Of a stretch of DNA of 64,000 nucleotides, positions 18,676 through 26,939 are shown in pieces. A program made the position numbers and the translations under genes. The stretch is from positions 25,906 through 89,905 of the forward strand of contig NZ_RDQF01000025.1 in assembly GCF_004114425.1 (NCBI RefSeq), in the 5' to 3' direction. Position 1 is the stretch's first letter; each line of letters begins with the position of its first letter. This stretch comes from Bradyrhizobium vignae (GTDB taxonomy: Bacteria > Pseudomonadota > Alphaproteobacteria > Rhizobiales > Xanthobacteraceae). The notes under the pieces were generated by a model. It was not told the DNA's origin. It was given only the letters and a program-made list of their open reading frames with translations, and did not search any database.

Positions 18676-19611
18676 TTACTTCGCCGCCGAGCCCTGGCGC
18701 GATGCGAGCACGACGCCGGCGAGCACCAGCGCATAGCCGATCAGGTGGAACGGCTGGAGCTTTTCGCCCAGCAGCAGGATCGCCATCGCCGAGCCGAACA
18801 CCGGCACGAGATGGAAGAACGGCGAGGCGCGGTTCGGGCCGATCAGCGCCACGCCGCGATTGAAGAAGAGGTAGGCGAGGGTGGAGGGAAAGATCAGGAT
18901 GTAGCCCAGCGTCGCCAGCGTCATCCCGTCGAAGTGCAGCACGCGGCCGCTCGCCGCCTCCCAGATCGCGGTGGGAAGCAGCATGGTCGCGCCGCAGCAG
19001 GTGGTGAAGGCCAGGAAGGAGAGCTGATGGATCTTCGGCCGCCGCGGGATGAAGGCGGAGTAGAGGCCGAACGCCACCAGCGAGGAGGCGAACATGATGT
19101 CGCCCCTGTTGAAGCTGATGCTCGCGAGCGCGGCGAGGTCGCCGCGCAGGATGATGATCAGCACGCCGGCCAGCGAGATCGCGATGCCGCCGAGCTGCGC
19201 TCCGGTCAGCCGCACGCCGAACAGCACCAGCGACCACAGTGCCACGAACAGCGGCCCTGCCGATTGGATCAGCAGCGCGTTCAGCGCCTCTGTGTATTGC
19301 ATCGCCCAGTACGAGATCGCATTGTTGAAGGCAAAGCCGACCAGCGACAGGAACAGCATCAAGGGCAGGCTCTTGCGCAAGGCAGGCCAGTCGCGCTTCA
19401 GATGCGGCCAGGCGAACGGCAACAGGATCAGGAACACGCCGAACCAGCGGATCGTGGTCATCGTCAGCGGCGGCACATGCGCGCCGACATGGCGGGCGAG
19501 CACGATGTTGCCGGCCCAGAACAGCGAGCTCAGACTGAGCAGCAGATAAGGCTGGTTGTTGAGCCGGCTGGCCGGACTGGCGGTCGGTGTTGCGGGCGAA
19601 GCGATCGTCAT
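18676..19611 (-). CDS. EamA/DMT family transporter, paralogue 1
   Basis: Inner-membrane drug/metabolite exporter family protein, 311 residues with ten predicted helices in two EamA repeats. The first helix region is LLSLSSLFWAGNIVLARHVG. The last half shows GVALIGPNRASPFFHLVPVF. It is clearly similar along its length to the gene at 20198 (shared LNNQPYLLLS/VANQPYLLLS start and FFHLVPVFGS/FFHVVPVFGS), so the two arose by duplication. ATG 19611 is chosen because the 14 residues upstream are unlike the family. The substrate is unknown. Confidence 0.9.
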   Translation of the reverse strand: MTIASPATPTASPASRLNNQPYLLLSLSSLFWAGNIVLARHVGAHVPPLTMTTIRWFGVFLILLPFAWPHLKRDWPALRKSLPLMLFLSLVGFAFNNAISYWAMQYTEALNALLIQSAGPLFVALWSLVLFGVRLTGAQLGGIAISLAGVLIIILRGDLAALASISFNRGDIMFASSLVAFGLYSAFIPRRPKIHQLSFLAFTTCCGATMLLPTAIWEAASGRVLHFDGMTLATLGYILIFPSTLAYLFFNRGVALIGPNRASPFFHLVPVFGSAMAILLLGEKLQPFHLIGYALVLAGVVLASRQGSAAK

Positions 19612-19704
19612 GGGCGTTGCATGCAAGCTTGCGCCGGATCGCCGAGATGACACAAGTCACAGGGCCGCAATGCTACAATGCGCGCATGAGCTGAGGAGGT
19701 GCCG

Positions 19705-20106
19705 TTGGCGGTTAATATGTTGAACATCGAGGGCCTGGAGAAGCTCGAACCGAATGCGCCGGTGGTGATGCTGAACCTGATGCGCTTCCACGCGCGCTCG
19801 CGCGACGGCGATGGGTCCGGATGGGACGCGTATCTGCGCTACAGCGCGATCACGGTGCCGATGATCAGGGCGCGCGGCGGCACTCTGCTTTGGACCGGTG
19901 AAGCGAAGGCGGTCGCGCTCGGCCCGCATCAGGGTAACCAGTGGGACTTCGTCGCGCTGGTCTATTACCCGTCCGTCGCGGCCTTTCTCGACATGATGAC
20001 GTCGGAAGCCTACGAGCGTGAAGCCGATCCCCATCGCGTCAACGCCTGCGCCGAGCACGTCATCATCGCGACAAGTGAAGCGTACAGCAAGTTCAGGCCC
20101 AAATAG
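19705..20106 (+). CDS. DUF1330 domain-containing protein
   Basis: Small cytoplasmic protein of about 133 residues with a DUF1330 ferredoxin-like dimeric alpha/beta-barrel fold. Conserved stretches are APVVMLNLMRFHARS and FLDMMTSEAYERE. Its biochemical role is not established. A strong GAGGAGGT precedes, and the best-spaced start is TTG at 19705; GTG 19699 and ATG 19717 are alternatives. It sits between two paralogous EamA exporters, transcribed in the opposite direction to both. Confidence 0.85.
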   Translation: MAVNMLNIEGLEKLEPNAPVVMLNLMRFHARSRDGDGSGWDAYLRYSAITVPMIRARGGTLLWTGEAKAVALGPHQGNQWDFVALVYYPSVAAFLDMMTSEAYEREADPHRVNACAEHVIIATSEAYSKFRPK

Positions 20107-20197
20107 GCATACCCGTCGCGCGGCGTGCACTTTTCCCCTCTCCCACAACAAGGACAACAAGGGGGAAGGAAGTGCAGAGCCGCGCTCCTGGTGGCGC

Positions 20198-21130
20198 CTA
20201 CGCCGCCTGCTTCCTCGAGGCCGCGAACACGCCCGCCAGCACCAGCGCGAAGCCGATGAAGTGGAACGCCTGCGGGTGTTCGCCCAGAAATGCCATCGCC
20301 ATGATCGAACCGAACACCGGCACGACGTGGAAGAACGGCGCGGCGCGATTGGCGCCGATCAGCCGCACGCCGCGATTGAAGCAGAGATAGGCGAGCGCCG
20401 AGGGGAAAACGGCGACGTAGAACAGGGTCAAGAGGTTCGGCCCGTCGAGCTTCATGACCGGACGCGCGGACAGTTCCCAGATCTCCAGCGGAACGAGACA
20501 GGCGGCGCCGCAGCCGAAGGTGAAGGCGAGGAACGAGAGGCCGTGCATCGGCGGCCGCTTCAGTGACAGCACCGAATAGAGCGCGAAGATCAGGAGCGCG
20601 AGGAGGAAGATCAGGTCGCCCTTGTTGAAGTCGATGCTCGACAGCGTGGTGAAATCGCCGTGCAGCAGGATGGTCAGCACGCCGCACATCGACAGCAGCA
20701 CGCCGAAAGCCTGTGCCGCGGTGAGCCGGATGCCGAGGATGACCAGCGACCACAGCGCCACCAGCAGTGGCGCGGCCGACTGCAGCAGCAGCGTGTTGAG
20801 CGCCTGGGTATGCTCCAGCGCCCAATATTGCAGCGTGTTGAAGGCGCCGATGCCGGTGATCGAGAGCGTGACCATCAGGCCGAGCTTGCCGCGGATGGCC
20901 GGCCAGTCCTGCACGAGGTGCTTCCAGGCGAACGGCAGCACCAGCAGGAAGGCGAAGAACCAGCGCAGGAACGACAGCGTGACCGGCGGAATGTGGCCGG
21001 CGGCGAGCCGCCCGACGATGGCGTTGCCGGCCCAGCACAGCGCCGTGATGCTGAGCAGCAGATAAGGCTGGTTGGCGACCCAGCTGTGGCCGGATGTTTC
21101 CGCGCTCGTGGTCTGGCCGGTGGCGGACAT
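20198..21130 (-). CDS. EamA/DMT family transporter, paralogue 2
   Basis: Ten-helix EamA-type exporter, 310 residues, paralogous to the gene at 18676. It begins MSATGQTTSAETSGHSWVAN and then ITALCWAGNAIVGRLAAGHI. The second repeat includes VRLIGANRAAPFFHVVPVFG. The ATG at 21130 is preferred over the longer open frame to 21265, whose extra part is unlike the family. No linked regulator or pathway gene reveals the substrate. Confidence 0.9.
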   Translation of the reverse strand: MSATGQTTSAETSGHSWVANQPYLLLSITALCWAGNAIVGRLAAGHIPPVTLSFLRWFFAFLLVLPFAWKHLVQDWPAIRGKLGLMVTLSITGIGAFNTLQYWALEHTQALNTLLLQSAAPLLVALWSLVILGIRLTAAQAFGVLLSMCGVLTILLHGDFTTLSSIDFNKGDLIFLLALLIFALYSVLSLKRPPMHGLSFLAFTFGCGAACLVPLEIWELSARPVMKLDGPNLLTLFYVAVFPSALAYLCFNRGVRLIGANRAAPFFHVVPVFGSIMAMAFLGEHPQAFHFIGFALVLAGVFAASRKQAA

Positions 21131-21263
21131 TGTGATGATGCGGGCCCCGCGTGGAGTACGCCGAGCCCTCCGGCCCGGCGGGATCCGGGCCGGCTGATCA
21201 CCCGGCAGCATCCAAAGACACGGAAAACGAGGTTGCATCAACGGGGGCGGACGCATCGCGACC

Positions 21264-21401
21264 ATGCTGGCGGCGGAGGCGGCCTCTCAGGCTTTGGTCG
21301 AAGCCAGCGCGCCGGCTGCGAAGGTTTCTGGATTTTTCGGCGATATCAAAGGCTTGGAGCGCGCGCTGGGCCCGAAAAAAGCCCCGTTCTTGCTTGCCTA
21401 G
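21264..21401 (+). CDS. Possible 45-residue protein upstream of purA
   Basis: Open frame starting MLAAEAASQALVEASAPA and ending KKAPFLLA. Its codons mostly end in G or C like neighbouring genes, but no Shine-Dalgarno is evident and there is no family I recognise. It occupies the 426-bp gap between an EamA gene and purA, which otherwise contains only a palindromic repeat. It may equally be non-coding. Confidence 0.25.
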   Translation: MLAAEAASQALVEASAPAAKVSGFFGDIKGLERALGPKKAPFLLA

Positions 21402-21475
21402 AGGGGCCGCTTCCTTTATCCGGTTGGGCAGCCTCGCGTGCGACCGGCCTCGGCCGGGAATTGGGCTGGGCGCAG

Positions 21476-21521
21476 GCATGATCCCGGAAGAGTGGGTCCC
21501 GGTTTTCCGTTCGGATCATGC
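21476..21521. repeat. Dispersed palindromic element, copy 3 (GCATGATC family)
   Basis: Arms GCATGATCCCGGAAGAGTGG and TTTTCCGTTCGGATCATGC, as at 4264 and 9009. It ends 35 bp upstream of the purA start codon, so it lies in the purA leader. Confidence 0.85.
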
Positions 21522-21556
21522 CACTTACAGAGAAATCTTCGAAGGATTACCCGCGC

Positions 21557-22849
21557 ATGGCCAATGTTGTCGTCGTCGGCGCCCAGTGGGGCGACGAAGG
21601 AAAGGGCAAGATCGTCGACTGGTTGTCGGAGCAGGCGGATATCGTCGTTCGCTTCCAGGGCGGTCATAACGCCGGCCACACGCTGGTGATCAACGGCAAG
21701 ACCTACAAGCTCGCGCTCCTGCCCTCCGGCGTGCTGCGCGAGGGCAAGCTGTCGGTGATCGGCAATGGCGTCGTGTTCGATCCCGCCGCGTTCCTCGACG
21801 AGGTCACCAAGCTCAGAGCCCAGGGCGTGGCGGTCTCTCCGGACAATTTGCGCATCGCCGAGAACGTCACGCTGATCCTGCCGCTGCACCGCGAGCTCGA
21901 TGCGCACCGCGAATCCGCCAGCGCCGCGACCGCGATCGGCACCACCCGCCGCGGCATTGGCCCGGCCTATGAAGACAAGGTCGGCCGCCGCGCCATCCGC
22001 CTGATGGATCTCGCCGACCTCGATACGCTCCCGCACAAGATCGACCGGCTCCTGGCTCACCACAATGCACTGCGCCGTGGCCTCAATCTGCCGGAGTTCG
22101 ACGGCAAGGAGATCCTGAAGGAGCTGACCGCGCTTGCGCCGCAGCTGCTGCCCTATGCCGAGACGGTGTGGCGGCTGCTCGACATCGAGAGGCGCGCCGG
22201 CAAACGCATGCTGTTCGAGGGCGCGCAAGGCGCGCTGCTCGATGTCGATCACGGCACCTATCCTTACGTCACCTCGTCCAACACGGTGGCGGCGCAGGCC
22301 GCGACCGGCGCCGGCCTCGGGCCTGGCGCGGTCGGCTACGTGCTCGGCCTGTGCAAGGCCTATACGACCCGCGTCGGCCAGGGCCCGTTCCCGACCGAGC
22401 AGGACAACGACATCGGCCGTAAGATCGGCGAGCGCGGCCGCGAGTTCGGAACCAATACCGGCCGTCCGCGCCGCTGCGGCTGGTTCGACGCCGTGCTGGT
22501 CCGCCAGGCGGTCCGGACCTGCGGCATCAATGGCCTCGCGCTGACCAAGCTCGACATCCTCGACGGCTTCGATTCGATCGAGGTCTGTACCGGCTACAAG
22601 CTCGACGGCAAGGAGATCGACCATTTCCCGGCCGGCGAGGGCGCGCAAAGCCGGGTCGAGCCGATCTACGAGACCATCGAGGGCTGGAAGGAGCCGACCG
22701 CCAGTGCGCGGTCCTGGGCCGACCTCCCGGCCCAGGCCATCAAATATGTCCGGCGGATCGAGGAATTGGTTGGGTGCCCGGTCGCGCTGCTTTCCACCAG
22801 CCCCGAACGCGAAGATACTATCCTGGTGCAAAATCCGTTTGAGGCTTAA
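21557..22849 (+). CDS. purA: Adenylosuccinate synthetase
   Basis: Catalyses GTP-dependent ligation of IMP and aspartate to adenylosuccinate, the first committed step to AMP, in the cytoplasm. The 430-residue protein is of standard length and begins MANVVVVGAQWGDEGKGK, holding the P-loop and the catalytic Asp. It continues with GGHNAGHT, GTTRRGIGPAYEDK and the C-terminal ALTKLDILDGFD region. ATG 21557 is the family start; an upstream ATG at 21518 overlaps a repeat. The gene stands alone, with a hypothetical membrane protein 37 bp downstream. Confidence 0.98.
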   Translation: MANVVVVGAQWGDEGKGKIVDWLSEQADIVVRFQGGHNAGHTLVINGKTYKLALLPSGVLREGKLSVIGNGVVFDPAAFLDEVTKLRAQGVAVSPDNLRIAENVTLILPLHRELDAHRESASAATAIGTTRRGIGPAYEDKVGRRAIRLMDLADLDTLPHKIDRLLAHHNALRRGLNLPEFDGKEILKELTALAPQLLPYAETVWRLLDIERRAGKRMLFEGAQGALLDVDHGTYPYVTSSNTVAAQAATGAGLGPGAVGYVLGLCKAYTTRVGQGPFPTEQDNDIGRKIGERGREFGTNTGRPRRCGWFDAVLVRQAVRTCGINGLALTKLDILDGFDSIEVCTGYKLDGKEIDHFPAGEGAQSRVEPIYETIEGWKEPTASARSWADLPAQAIKYVRRIEELVGCPVALLSTSPEREDTILVQNPFEA

Positions 22850-22886
22850 CGATATCTTACCGGGACGCGCGTATAGTTGAGTAGAA

Positions 22887-24491
22887 ATGGCTGATTACTA
22901 CCCGCTGATCGCCCGCGCTATTGCCGCCCTGGACCCCAACGCTCCCGGCGAAAGCCGTCGCGCGCTCTATGAACGGGCGCGCACGGCCCTGATCGCCCAG
23001 CTGCGCAGCGTGCAGCCGCCGCTTTCCGAATCCGAGATCACGCGCGAACGGCTGTCGCTGGAAGAGGCCGTCCGCAAGGTCGAATCGGAGGCCGCCCAGC
23101 GTGCCCGCGAGGCCTCGCGCCCAGGTGGGGCAGGTGGGGCAGGTGGGGCGGGGCGCCCTGGCGGCAGTGGCGATGCCTTCCGCCGCGCCAGCACCCGTGC
23201 CACCGAGGGCAACCCGGCTGCGGCTCCGCCGCGCACGCGTCCGGCCCCGACGCCGCCGCGGGCCGACCGCCCGTCCTTCAACGTCGATGATCAGGGGGAG
23301 GCCCCGCGTCCGCCGCGCGCTCCCCGTTTCGACGCCCCGCGCCAGGGAGGACCCGCCGCCCCGCCGCCGACGCCGGAGCCGCCGGCCGGGCGCGATCGCC
23401 AAGGTGCGCGCCGTCCGCCCGACGCGGGACCGCCACCGCCGCTGCCGCCGTCGCCCGGCGTGCGCGGCTTCCGCGACATCACGGCCGATGCCAATGATCT
23501 CGGCGGCGCTGCCGCGCAGGCCAGCCGCGCCGCGCGGCGCACCTATGCCAACGTGCCCTCGCCCTCGCCGGAATTCGACCGGCTGGAGCCGAGCCTGGAA
23601 AACCGCGCCGGCGAGTCCGAGGCGCCCTATTCCTACGACGAATCGATCGAGGAGGCCGAGCGCTACGCGCCGCCGTCGCCGCGTCCGCGTATCGCGCCCG
23701 ACCGCGACGCCAAGAAGCGCGCCCGCACCCGCTCGGGCTTTCCGTTCAAGAGCGCGATCGCCGTCGGCATCGTGCTGATTCTGGTCGGGGCCGGCATTCT
23801 CTGGGGCAAGCAGCTGGTGCAGACCGCCACCAATCTGTTCAAGCCGTCGGCGACGCAGGTGGTGGAGGCGCCAAAGGATGCCTCGCAGCCGCAGAGCAAG
23901 CCAAAGATTCCCGATCGCGTCGGCCAGCCCAGCGACCAGCCGGTCGCACCGGTGGCGCAGAGGGCCGTGCTCTATGACGCGGATCCGTCCGACCCGAAGG
24001 GCAAGCAGTATGTCGGCTCGGTGGTGTGGCGGCTCGAGCCGATCAAGGCCTCCGGCAACCAGAAGGCCGACGTTGCCGTGCGCGCCGACATCGAGATCCC
24101 CGACCGCAAGTTCAAGATGACGATGTCGTTCCGCCGCAACACCGACTCCTCGCTGCCGGCGAGCCACACCGCGGAGCTGACCTTCATCCTGCCGCAGGAT
24201 TTTCCCGGCGGCAGCGTCTCCAACGTGCCGGGCATCCTGATGAAGTCGAACGAGCAGGCGCGCGGCACGCCTCTCGCTGGCCTCGCGGTCAAGGTCACCG
24301 ACGGCTTCTTCCTGGTCGGCCTCTCCAACGTCGACGCCGACCGCAGCCGCAACGTGCAGCTCCTGAAGGAGCGCTCCTGGTTCGACGTGCCCTTGGTCTA
24401 CGCCGACCAGCGCCGCGCCATCATCGCCATCGAGAAGGGCGCCCCCGGCGAGCGCGCCTTCAACGACGCCTTCGCCCAGTGGGGCGACTGA
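22887..24491 (+). CDS. Conserved proline-rich membrane protein of unknown function
   Basis: A 534-residue protein in three parts: a charged helical N-terminus (MADYYPLIARAIAAL; about 1-70), a long proline/arginine-rich disordered section (about 75-285) and one transmembrane helix (SAIAVGIVLILVGAGILWG, about 291-309). A folded C-terminal domain follows (AVLYDADPSDPKGKQYVGSV to the end), which the topology would place outside the cytoplasm. The section holds a 9-bp triplicated repeat. I recognise it only as a type found in Bradyrhizobium relatives. It follows purA by 37 bp and may share its transcript. Confidence 0.85.
   Translation: MADYYPLIARAIAALDPNAPGESRRALYERARTALIAQLRSVQPPLSESEITRERLSLEEAVRKVESEAAQRAREASRPGGAGGAGGAGRPGGSGDAFRRASTRATEGNPAAAPPRTRPAPTPPRADRPSFNVDDQGEAPRPPRAPRFDAPRQGGPAAPPPTPEPPAGRDRQGARRPPDAGPPPPLPPSPGVRGFRDITADANDLGGAAAQASRAARRTYANVPSPSPEFDRLEPSLENRAGESEAPYSYDESIEEAERYAPPSPRPRIAPDRDAKKRARTRSGFPFKSAIAVGIVLILVGAGILWGKQLVQTATNLFKPSATQVVEAPKDASQPQSKPKIPDRVGQPSDQPVAPVAQRAVLYDADPSDPKGKQYVGSVVWRLEPIKASGNQKADVAVRADIEIPDRKFKMTMSFRRNTDSSLPASHTAELTFILPQDFPGGSVSNVPGILMKSNEQARGTPLAGLAVKVTDGFFLVGLSNVDADRSRNVQLLKERSWFDVPLVYADQRRAIIAIEKGAPGERAFNDAFAQWGD
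23122..23148. repeat. Three tandem copies of a 9-bp unit inside a coding region
   Basis: CAGGTGGGG is repeated three times in frame, encoding a Gly/Ala stretch (GGAGGAGGAG) in the disordered part of the membrane protein. As the unit is a multiple of three, copy-number change would alter length without breaking the frame. Confidence 0.9.
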
Positions 24492-24494
24492 ACT

Positions 24495-24523
24495 CTTCAC
24501 CTCTCACTACGGGAGAGGTGAAG
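24495..24523. terminator. Hairpin between convergent genes
   Basis: A 10-bp perfect stem (CTTCACCTCT / AGAGGTGAAG) lies directly after the stop of the membrane protein gene and before the convergent Cys-rich gene. There is no T-run, so termination is a guess. Confidence 0.4.
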
Positions 24524-24564
24524 CGAGTCCTCTCGCGACGATCATTCAACCAAGGTTGAGCCGG

Positions 24565-24837
24565 CTACTGCGCCGCGGCTTCCCGCTTGCGCGCTGCTGC
24601 GGCGGCTGCGTGCTCGCGGTCCATCACGGCGCGGCAGCCGGGGCTGACATGGGCCTTGTTCCTGACCATGCAGGCGGTGATCCGCGGGATGTCGGGAATC
24701 TCGCTGGAGCACAGCCGCATGGCGTCAGCCGAGCACATCTGCTGGGCTTCCTGCGAGAAGGCGAGACTGGGTGATGTCTGGAGTGCGAAGGTGCTGGCGA
24801 GTGCGAACAGCGAAGCGATGGTCTGATAGCGTGTCAT
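24565..24837 (-). CDS. Small secreted cysteine-rich-repeat protein
   Basis: A 90-residue protein: signal peptide (TRYQTIASLFALASTFALQT, cleavage near residue 27), then a four-cysteine pattern CSADAMRLCSSEI ... ACMVRNKAHVSPGC, resembling the bacterial Cys-rich GLG1/FGFR-like repeat, then an Ala/Arg/Glu tail. Probably periplasmic with disulphides. A second protein with the same repeat is encoded at 25329. Function unknown. The frame extends upstream to 24948, but the ATG at 24837 starts a standard signal peptide. Confidence 0.75.
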   Translation of the reverse strand: MTRYQTIASLFALASTFALQTSPSLAFSQEAQQMCSADAMRLCSSEIPDIPRITACMVRNKAHVSPGCRAVMDREHAAAAAARKREAAAQ

Positions 24838-25083
24838 GAAGGATGGTCCCCGAGTTCCCCTGGGCTTGAGCCGCTTGGTTTTGGGGCGCCGCACGCGGCT
24901 TGATCTGCCGCACGTCACAGCCTTCACGCCGGGATCTTGATCCCGCATGTGGTCGCTCGATTACTTGATGTTCGAATCGAAAGTGCTACGCCGCCCGAGC
25001 GAAGTATGCGCCATTGTCACGGACCTGCAATGGTCAGCGCAAAGGAATTCGCAATTGTTGCGCGCGAGTCACGTCGCGCGCGA

Positions 25084-25290
25084 TCAGATCTGTTCCGCAT
25101 CGATCCCGCCGAGAGCGGCGGCGTGTTCCTCGATGGCGGTGACGCCCTTGGCCGTGAGCTCGAACAGATCGCCGTCCTTCATCACGTAGCCCTCGGCGAT
25201 AAGCTGCCCCACCATGCCCTGCCGGTCGTCGGCAAACGCAACGGATTGGCTGATGTCCCGCAGGATCGAGAGTTGTTCGTCGCGCAACAT
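25084..25290 (-). CDS. Small winged-helix-like hypothetical protein
   Basis: A 68-residue cytoplasmic protein beginning MLRDEQLSILRDISQS. The second half, LIAEGYVMKDGDLFELTAKG, has the look of a winged helix: a recognition-like helix and a two-strand wing, seen in small rhizobial proteins of unknown role. It sits between two Cys-rich protein genes on the same strand, 38 bp from the upstream one. No specific function is proposed. Confidence 0.65.
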   Translation of the reverse strand: MLRDEQLSILRDISQSVAFADDRQGMVGQLIAEGYVMKDGDLFELTAKGVTAIEEHAAALGGIDAEQI

Positions 25291-25328
25291 GGCTTCACAC
25301 TCCGTTCGCGGGGGATGGGGTTCGGTCC

Positions 25329-25571
25329 TCACATGCCGTGGCTCTGAAAGACCTTGCTGCAAGCGCGCGACAATTTGGATCGGTTGGCTTGCAGGCAGCT
25401 CTGCACCGCGCCGTCATTGCCGAGATCCTTGCGGCAGAAGCGCGAGGCGTCCCGCGAGCAGGCCTTCTGCTCCTGCGGCGTGCCCATATGGTCTTGCGCA
25501 AGAGCGGGCACGTCGGACAGGCCGCTCAAGGCTGCCAGCGCGATCGTCGCCAGGAGAAGTTTGCGGGCCAT
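25329..25571 (-). CDS. Small secreted cysteine-rich-repeat protein, second copy
   Basis: An 80-residue protein with a signal peptide (MARKLLLATIALAALSGLSD) and a pattern CSRDASRFCRKDLGNDG ... SCLQANRSKLSRAC, matching the CxxxxxxxC...C...C spacing of the protein at 24565. Probably periplasmic and disulphide-bonded. ATG 25571 is used in preference to the ATG four codons upstream because it begins the signal peptide exactly. Confidence 0.75.
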   Translation of the reverse strand: MARKLLLATIALAALSGLSDVPALAQDHMGTPQEQKACSRDASRFCRKDLGNDGAVQSCLQANRSKLSRACSKVFQSHGM

Positions 25572-25716
25572 CGGCCCCTCCAATCCGCCAGGGAAAATTC
25601 TGGTCCTGTCTGAACTCGTCGTCCTGCCACTTGTTCCCCTAGGCCGCGCCCGCGCCCCGGCTGTTCAAGGTTCCCGCGGCGCTGTTATAACGCTGGCGAA
25701 GTGTGAGGGTTGTTGG

Positions 25717-26142
25717 ATGAAACGCTATCTGGTGTTTGCCCTGGTTGGCCCGTTCGTCGGCGGGTTCCTGCTGCTGCTGACGACGACCTACCAGTCCGGC
25801 TATTGGGCCCAGACCAGTCTCGGCGAGGTCGGCAAGCTGTTCGTCGTGTTTTTCAAGACCCTGCAATACAGCTATCTGTTCGGCTTCCTGCCCTCACTGA
25901 TGATCGGCGCGGTCGACGACATCCTGATCCACATTCGCCGGATCGGCCCGGGTTTGCGGATGCTCCTGGTCGGCCTGTTCGCCTTCGCTCTGGCCTCGCT
26001 CACCTACAGCTCGCGCGGACCGGATTCGGGCGCGGTGCAGTTCATCCTGTATGGCCTCGTCGGGTTCGTGCCGGCGGTGATGTCGTCCTGGCTCGTGCAT
26101 CGCTATATCGAGGAGCCGCGAGCGGCGGCGGCGTCGACCTGA
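25717..26142 (+). CDS. Four-helix inner-membrane protein of unknown function
   Basis: A 141-residue protein with four probable transmembrane segments: FALVGPFVGGFLLLLTTT, a pair around FGFLPSLMIGAVDD and LLVGLFAFALASLTY, and FILYGLVGFVPAVMSSW. Resembles small uncharacterised rhizobial membrane proteins (DUF5413-like). ATG 25717 follows GTGTGAGGG and starts the first helix; the open frame continues far upstream but overlaps other genes. No neighbour suggests a function. Confidence 0.75.
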   Translation: MKRYLVFALVGPFVGGFLLLLTTTYQSGYWAQTSLGEVGKLFVVFFKTLQYSYLFGFLPSLMIGAVDDILIHIRRIGPGLRMLLVGLFAFALASLTYSSRGPDSGAVQFILYGLVGFVPAVMSSWLVHRYIEEPRAAAAST

Positions 26143-26200
26143 TGCGCGGCGTCAGGTCGCGGCAGCAACCTCCGCCGCGCTGGCGCGTTCACCGAAAGCC

Positions 26201-26743
26201 ATGATCATGTCCGAGGACGACATCCTTGCTCCGCGCAAATCCCGTACGGGCAGCAGCTCGCGCGCGACCTTTTCTCGCCATGAGGCGCGCGGGCCGATCA
26301 TCGACCAGGAGGGCCACGAGATCAGGCCGGAAAGCCTGGAGCAGGGGTTTCGCGAGTTTCGCTTCGAGTTCGGGCAAGCGAGCCCGTTCGGCAATCTGAC
26401 ACGCGAGCAGCGGATCGCGCGTTTCGAGGCGATCGCAAAGCTGCTCGACGTCGCCTTCATCCTGCCCGGCACCAACATCCGCTACGGCATCGACGGGCTG
26501 ATCGGACTGATCCCCGTCGTCGGCGACATCATCACCACCGCGATCTCGCTGTGGCTCGTGCGCGAGGCCCGCGCGCTGGGAGCGCCCTGGTACATCACCG
26601 CGCGCATGCTCGGCAATGTCGCGGTCGACGGCGTGGTCGGCCTAGTCCCGTTCGCGGGCGATGCCTTCGACGTGATGTTCCGAGCCAACATGCGCAACGT
26701 CCGTCTCTTGCGCCGCTGGCTGGAGAAGCAGCCGCGGATGTAG
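26201..26743 (+). CDS. DUF4112 domain-containing protein
   Basis: A 180-residue protein. The N-terminal 80 residues are polar and probably disordered. The rest is the DUF4112 domain, with hydrophobic helices LIGLIPVVGDIITTAISLWL and GVVGLVPFAGDAFDVMFRA. The paired G-(L/I)-(I/V)-P-x-x-G-D motifs are the family hallmark. Function unknown, probably membrane-associated. ATG 26201 or ATG 26207 could be the start. Confidence 0.85.
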   Translation: MIMSEDDILAPRKSRTGSSSRATFSRHEARGPIIDQEGHEIRPESLEQGFREFRFEFGQASPFGNLTREQRIARFEAIAKLLDVAFILPGTNIRYGIDGLIGLIPVVGDIITTAISLWLVREARALGAPWYITARMLGNVAVDGVVGLVPFAGDAFDVMFRANMRNVRLLRRWLEKQPRM

Positions 26744-26767
26744 CGTCTCTCTAGTTCCTCTGCCTTG

Positions 26768-26830
26768 CTCTCGTGTCCCGGACGCACCGCAGCGCTCCTT
26801 CAGCGCTGCGCTGCGTCCGGGGCACGAGAG
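26768..26830. repeat. Inverted repeat, TGTCCCGGACGC family, copy 3
   Basis: Arms CTCTCGTGTCCCGGACGCA and TGCGTCCGGGGCACGAGAG, with an inner AGCGCTCCTTCAGCGCT hairpin. Same family as 17335 and 18514, here as a short complete palindrome in the gap between two convergent genes. Confidence 0.8.
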
Positions 26831-26872
26831 TCGTCGCCTCGCTTCCACAAGCGGGAGAGGGAGAACCCAAAA

Positions 26873-26914
26873 CGCAAAAGGCGCGATGACCTCTCGGTCA
26901 CCGCGCCTTTTGCG
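26873..26914 (-). terminator. Rho-independent terminator of the gene at 26940
   Basis: On the minus strand CGCAAAAGGCGCGGTGA pairs with TCGCGCCTTTTGCG and is followed by TTTTGGG. It is placed 26 bp after the stop of the 97-residue gene. Confidence 0.7.
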
Positions 26915-26939
26915 CACATCGAAGGTTTTTACGAAAAGC

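Noticed and set aside
22857..24500. 547-residue minus-strand frame opposite the proline-rich protein
   Set aside because: The plus strand has a coherent N-terminus, one helix and a folded tail, while the minus text is Arg/Gly-rich GC shadow.
25084..25362. Longer 92-residue start for the small winged-helix-like protein
   Set aside because: The extra 24 residues overlap the next gene and differ from the family-like MLRDEQ start.
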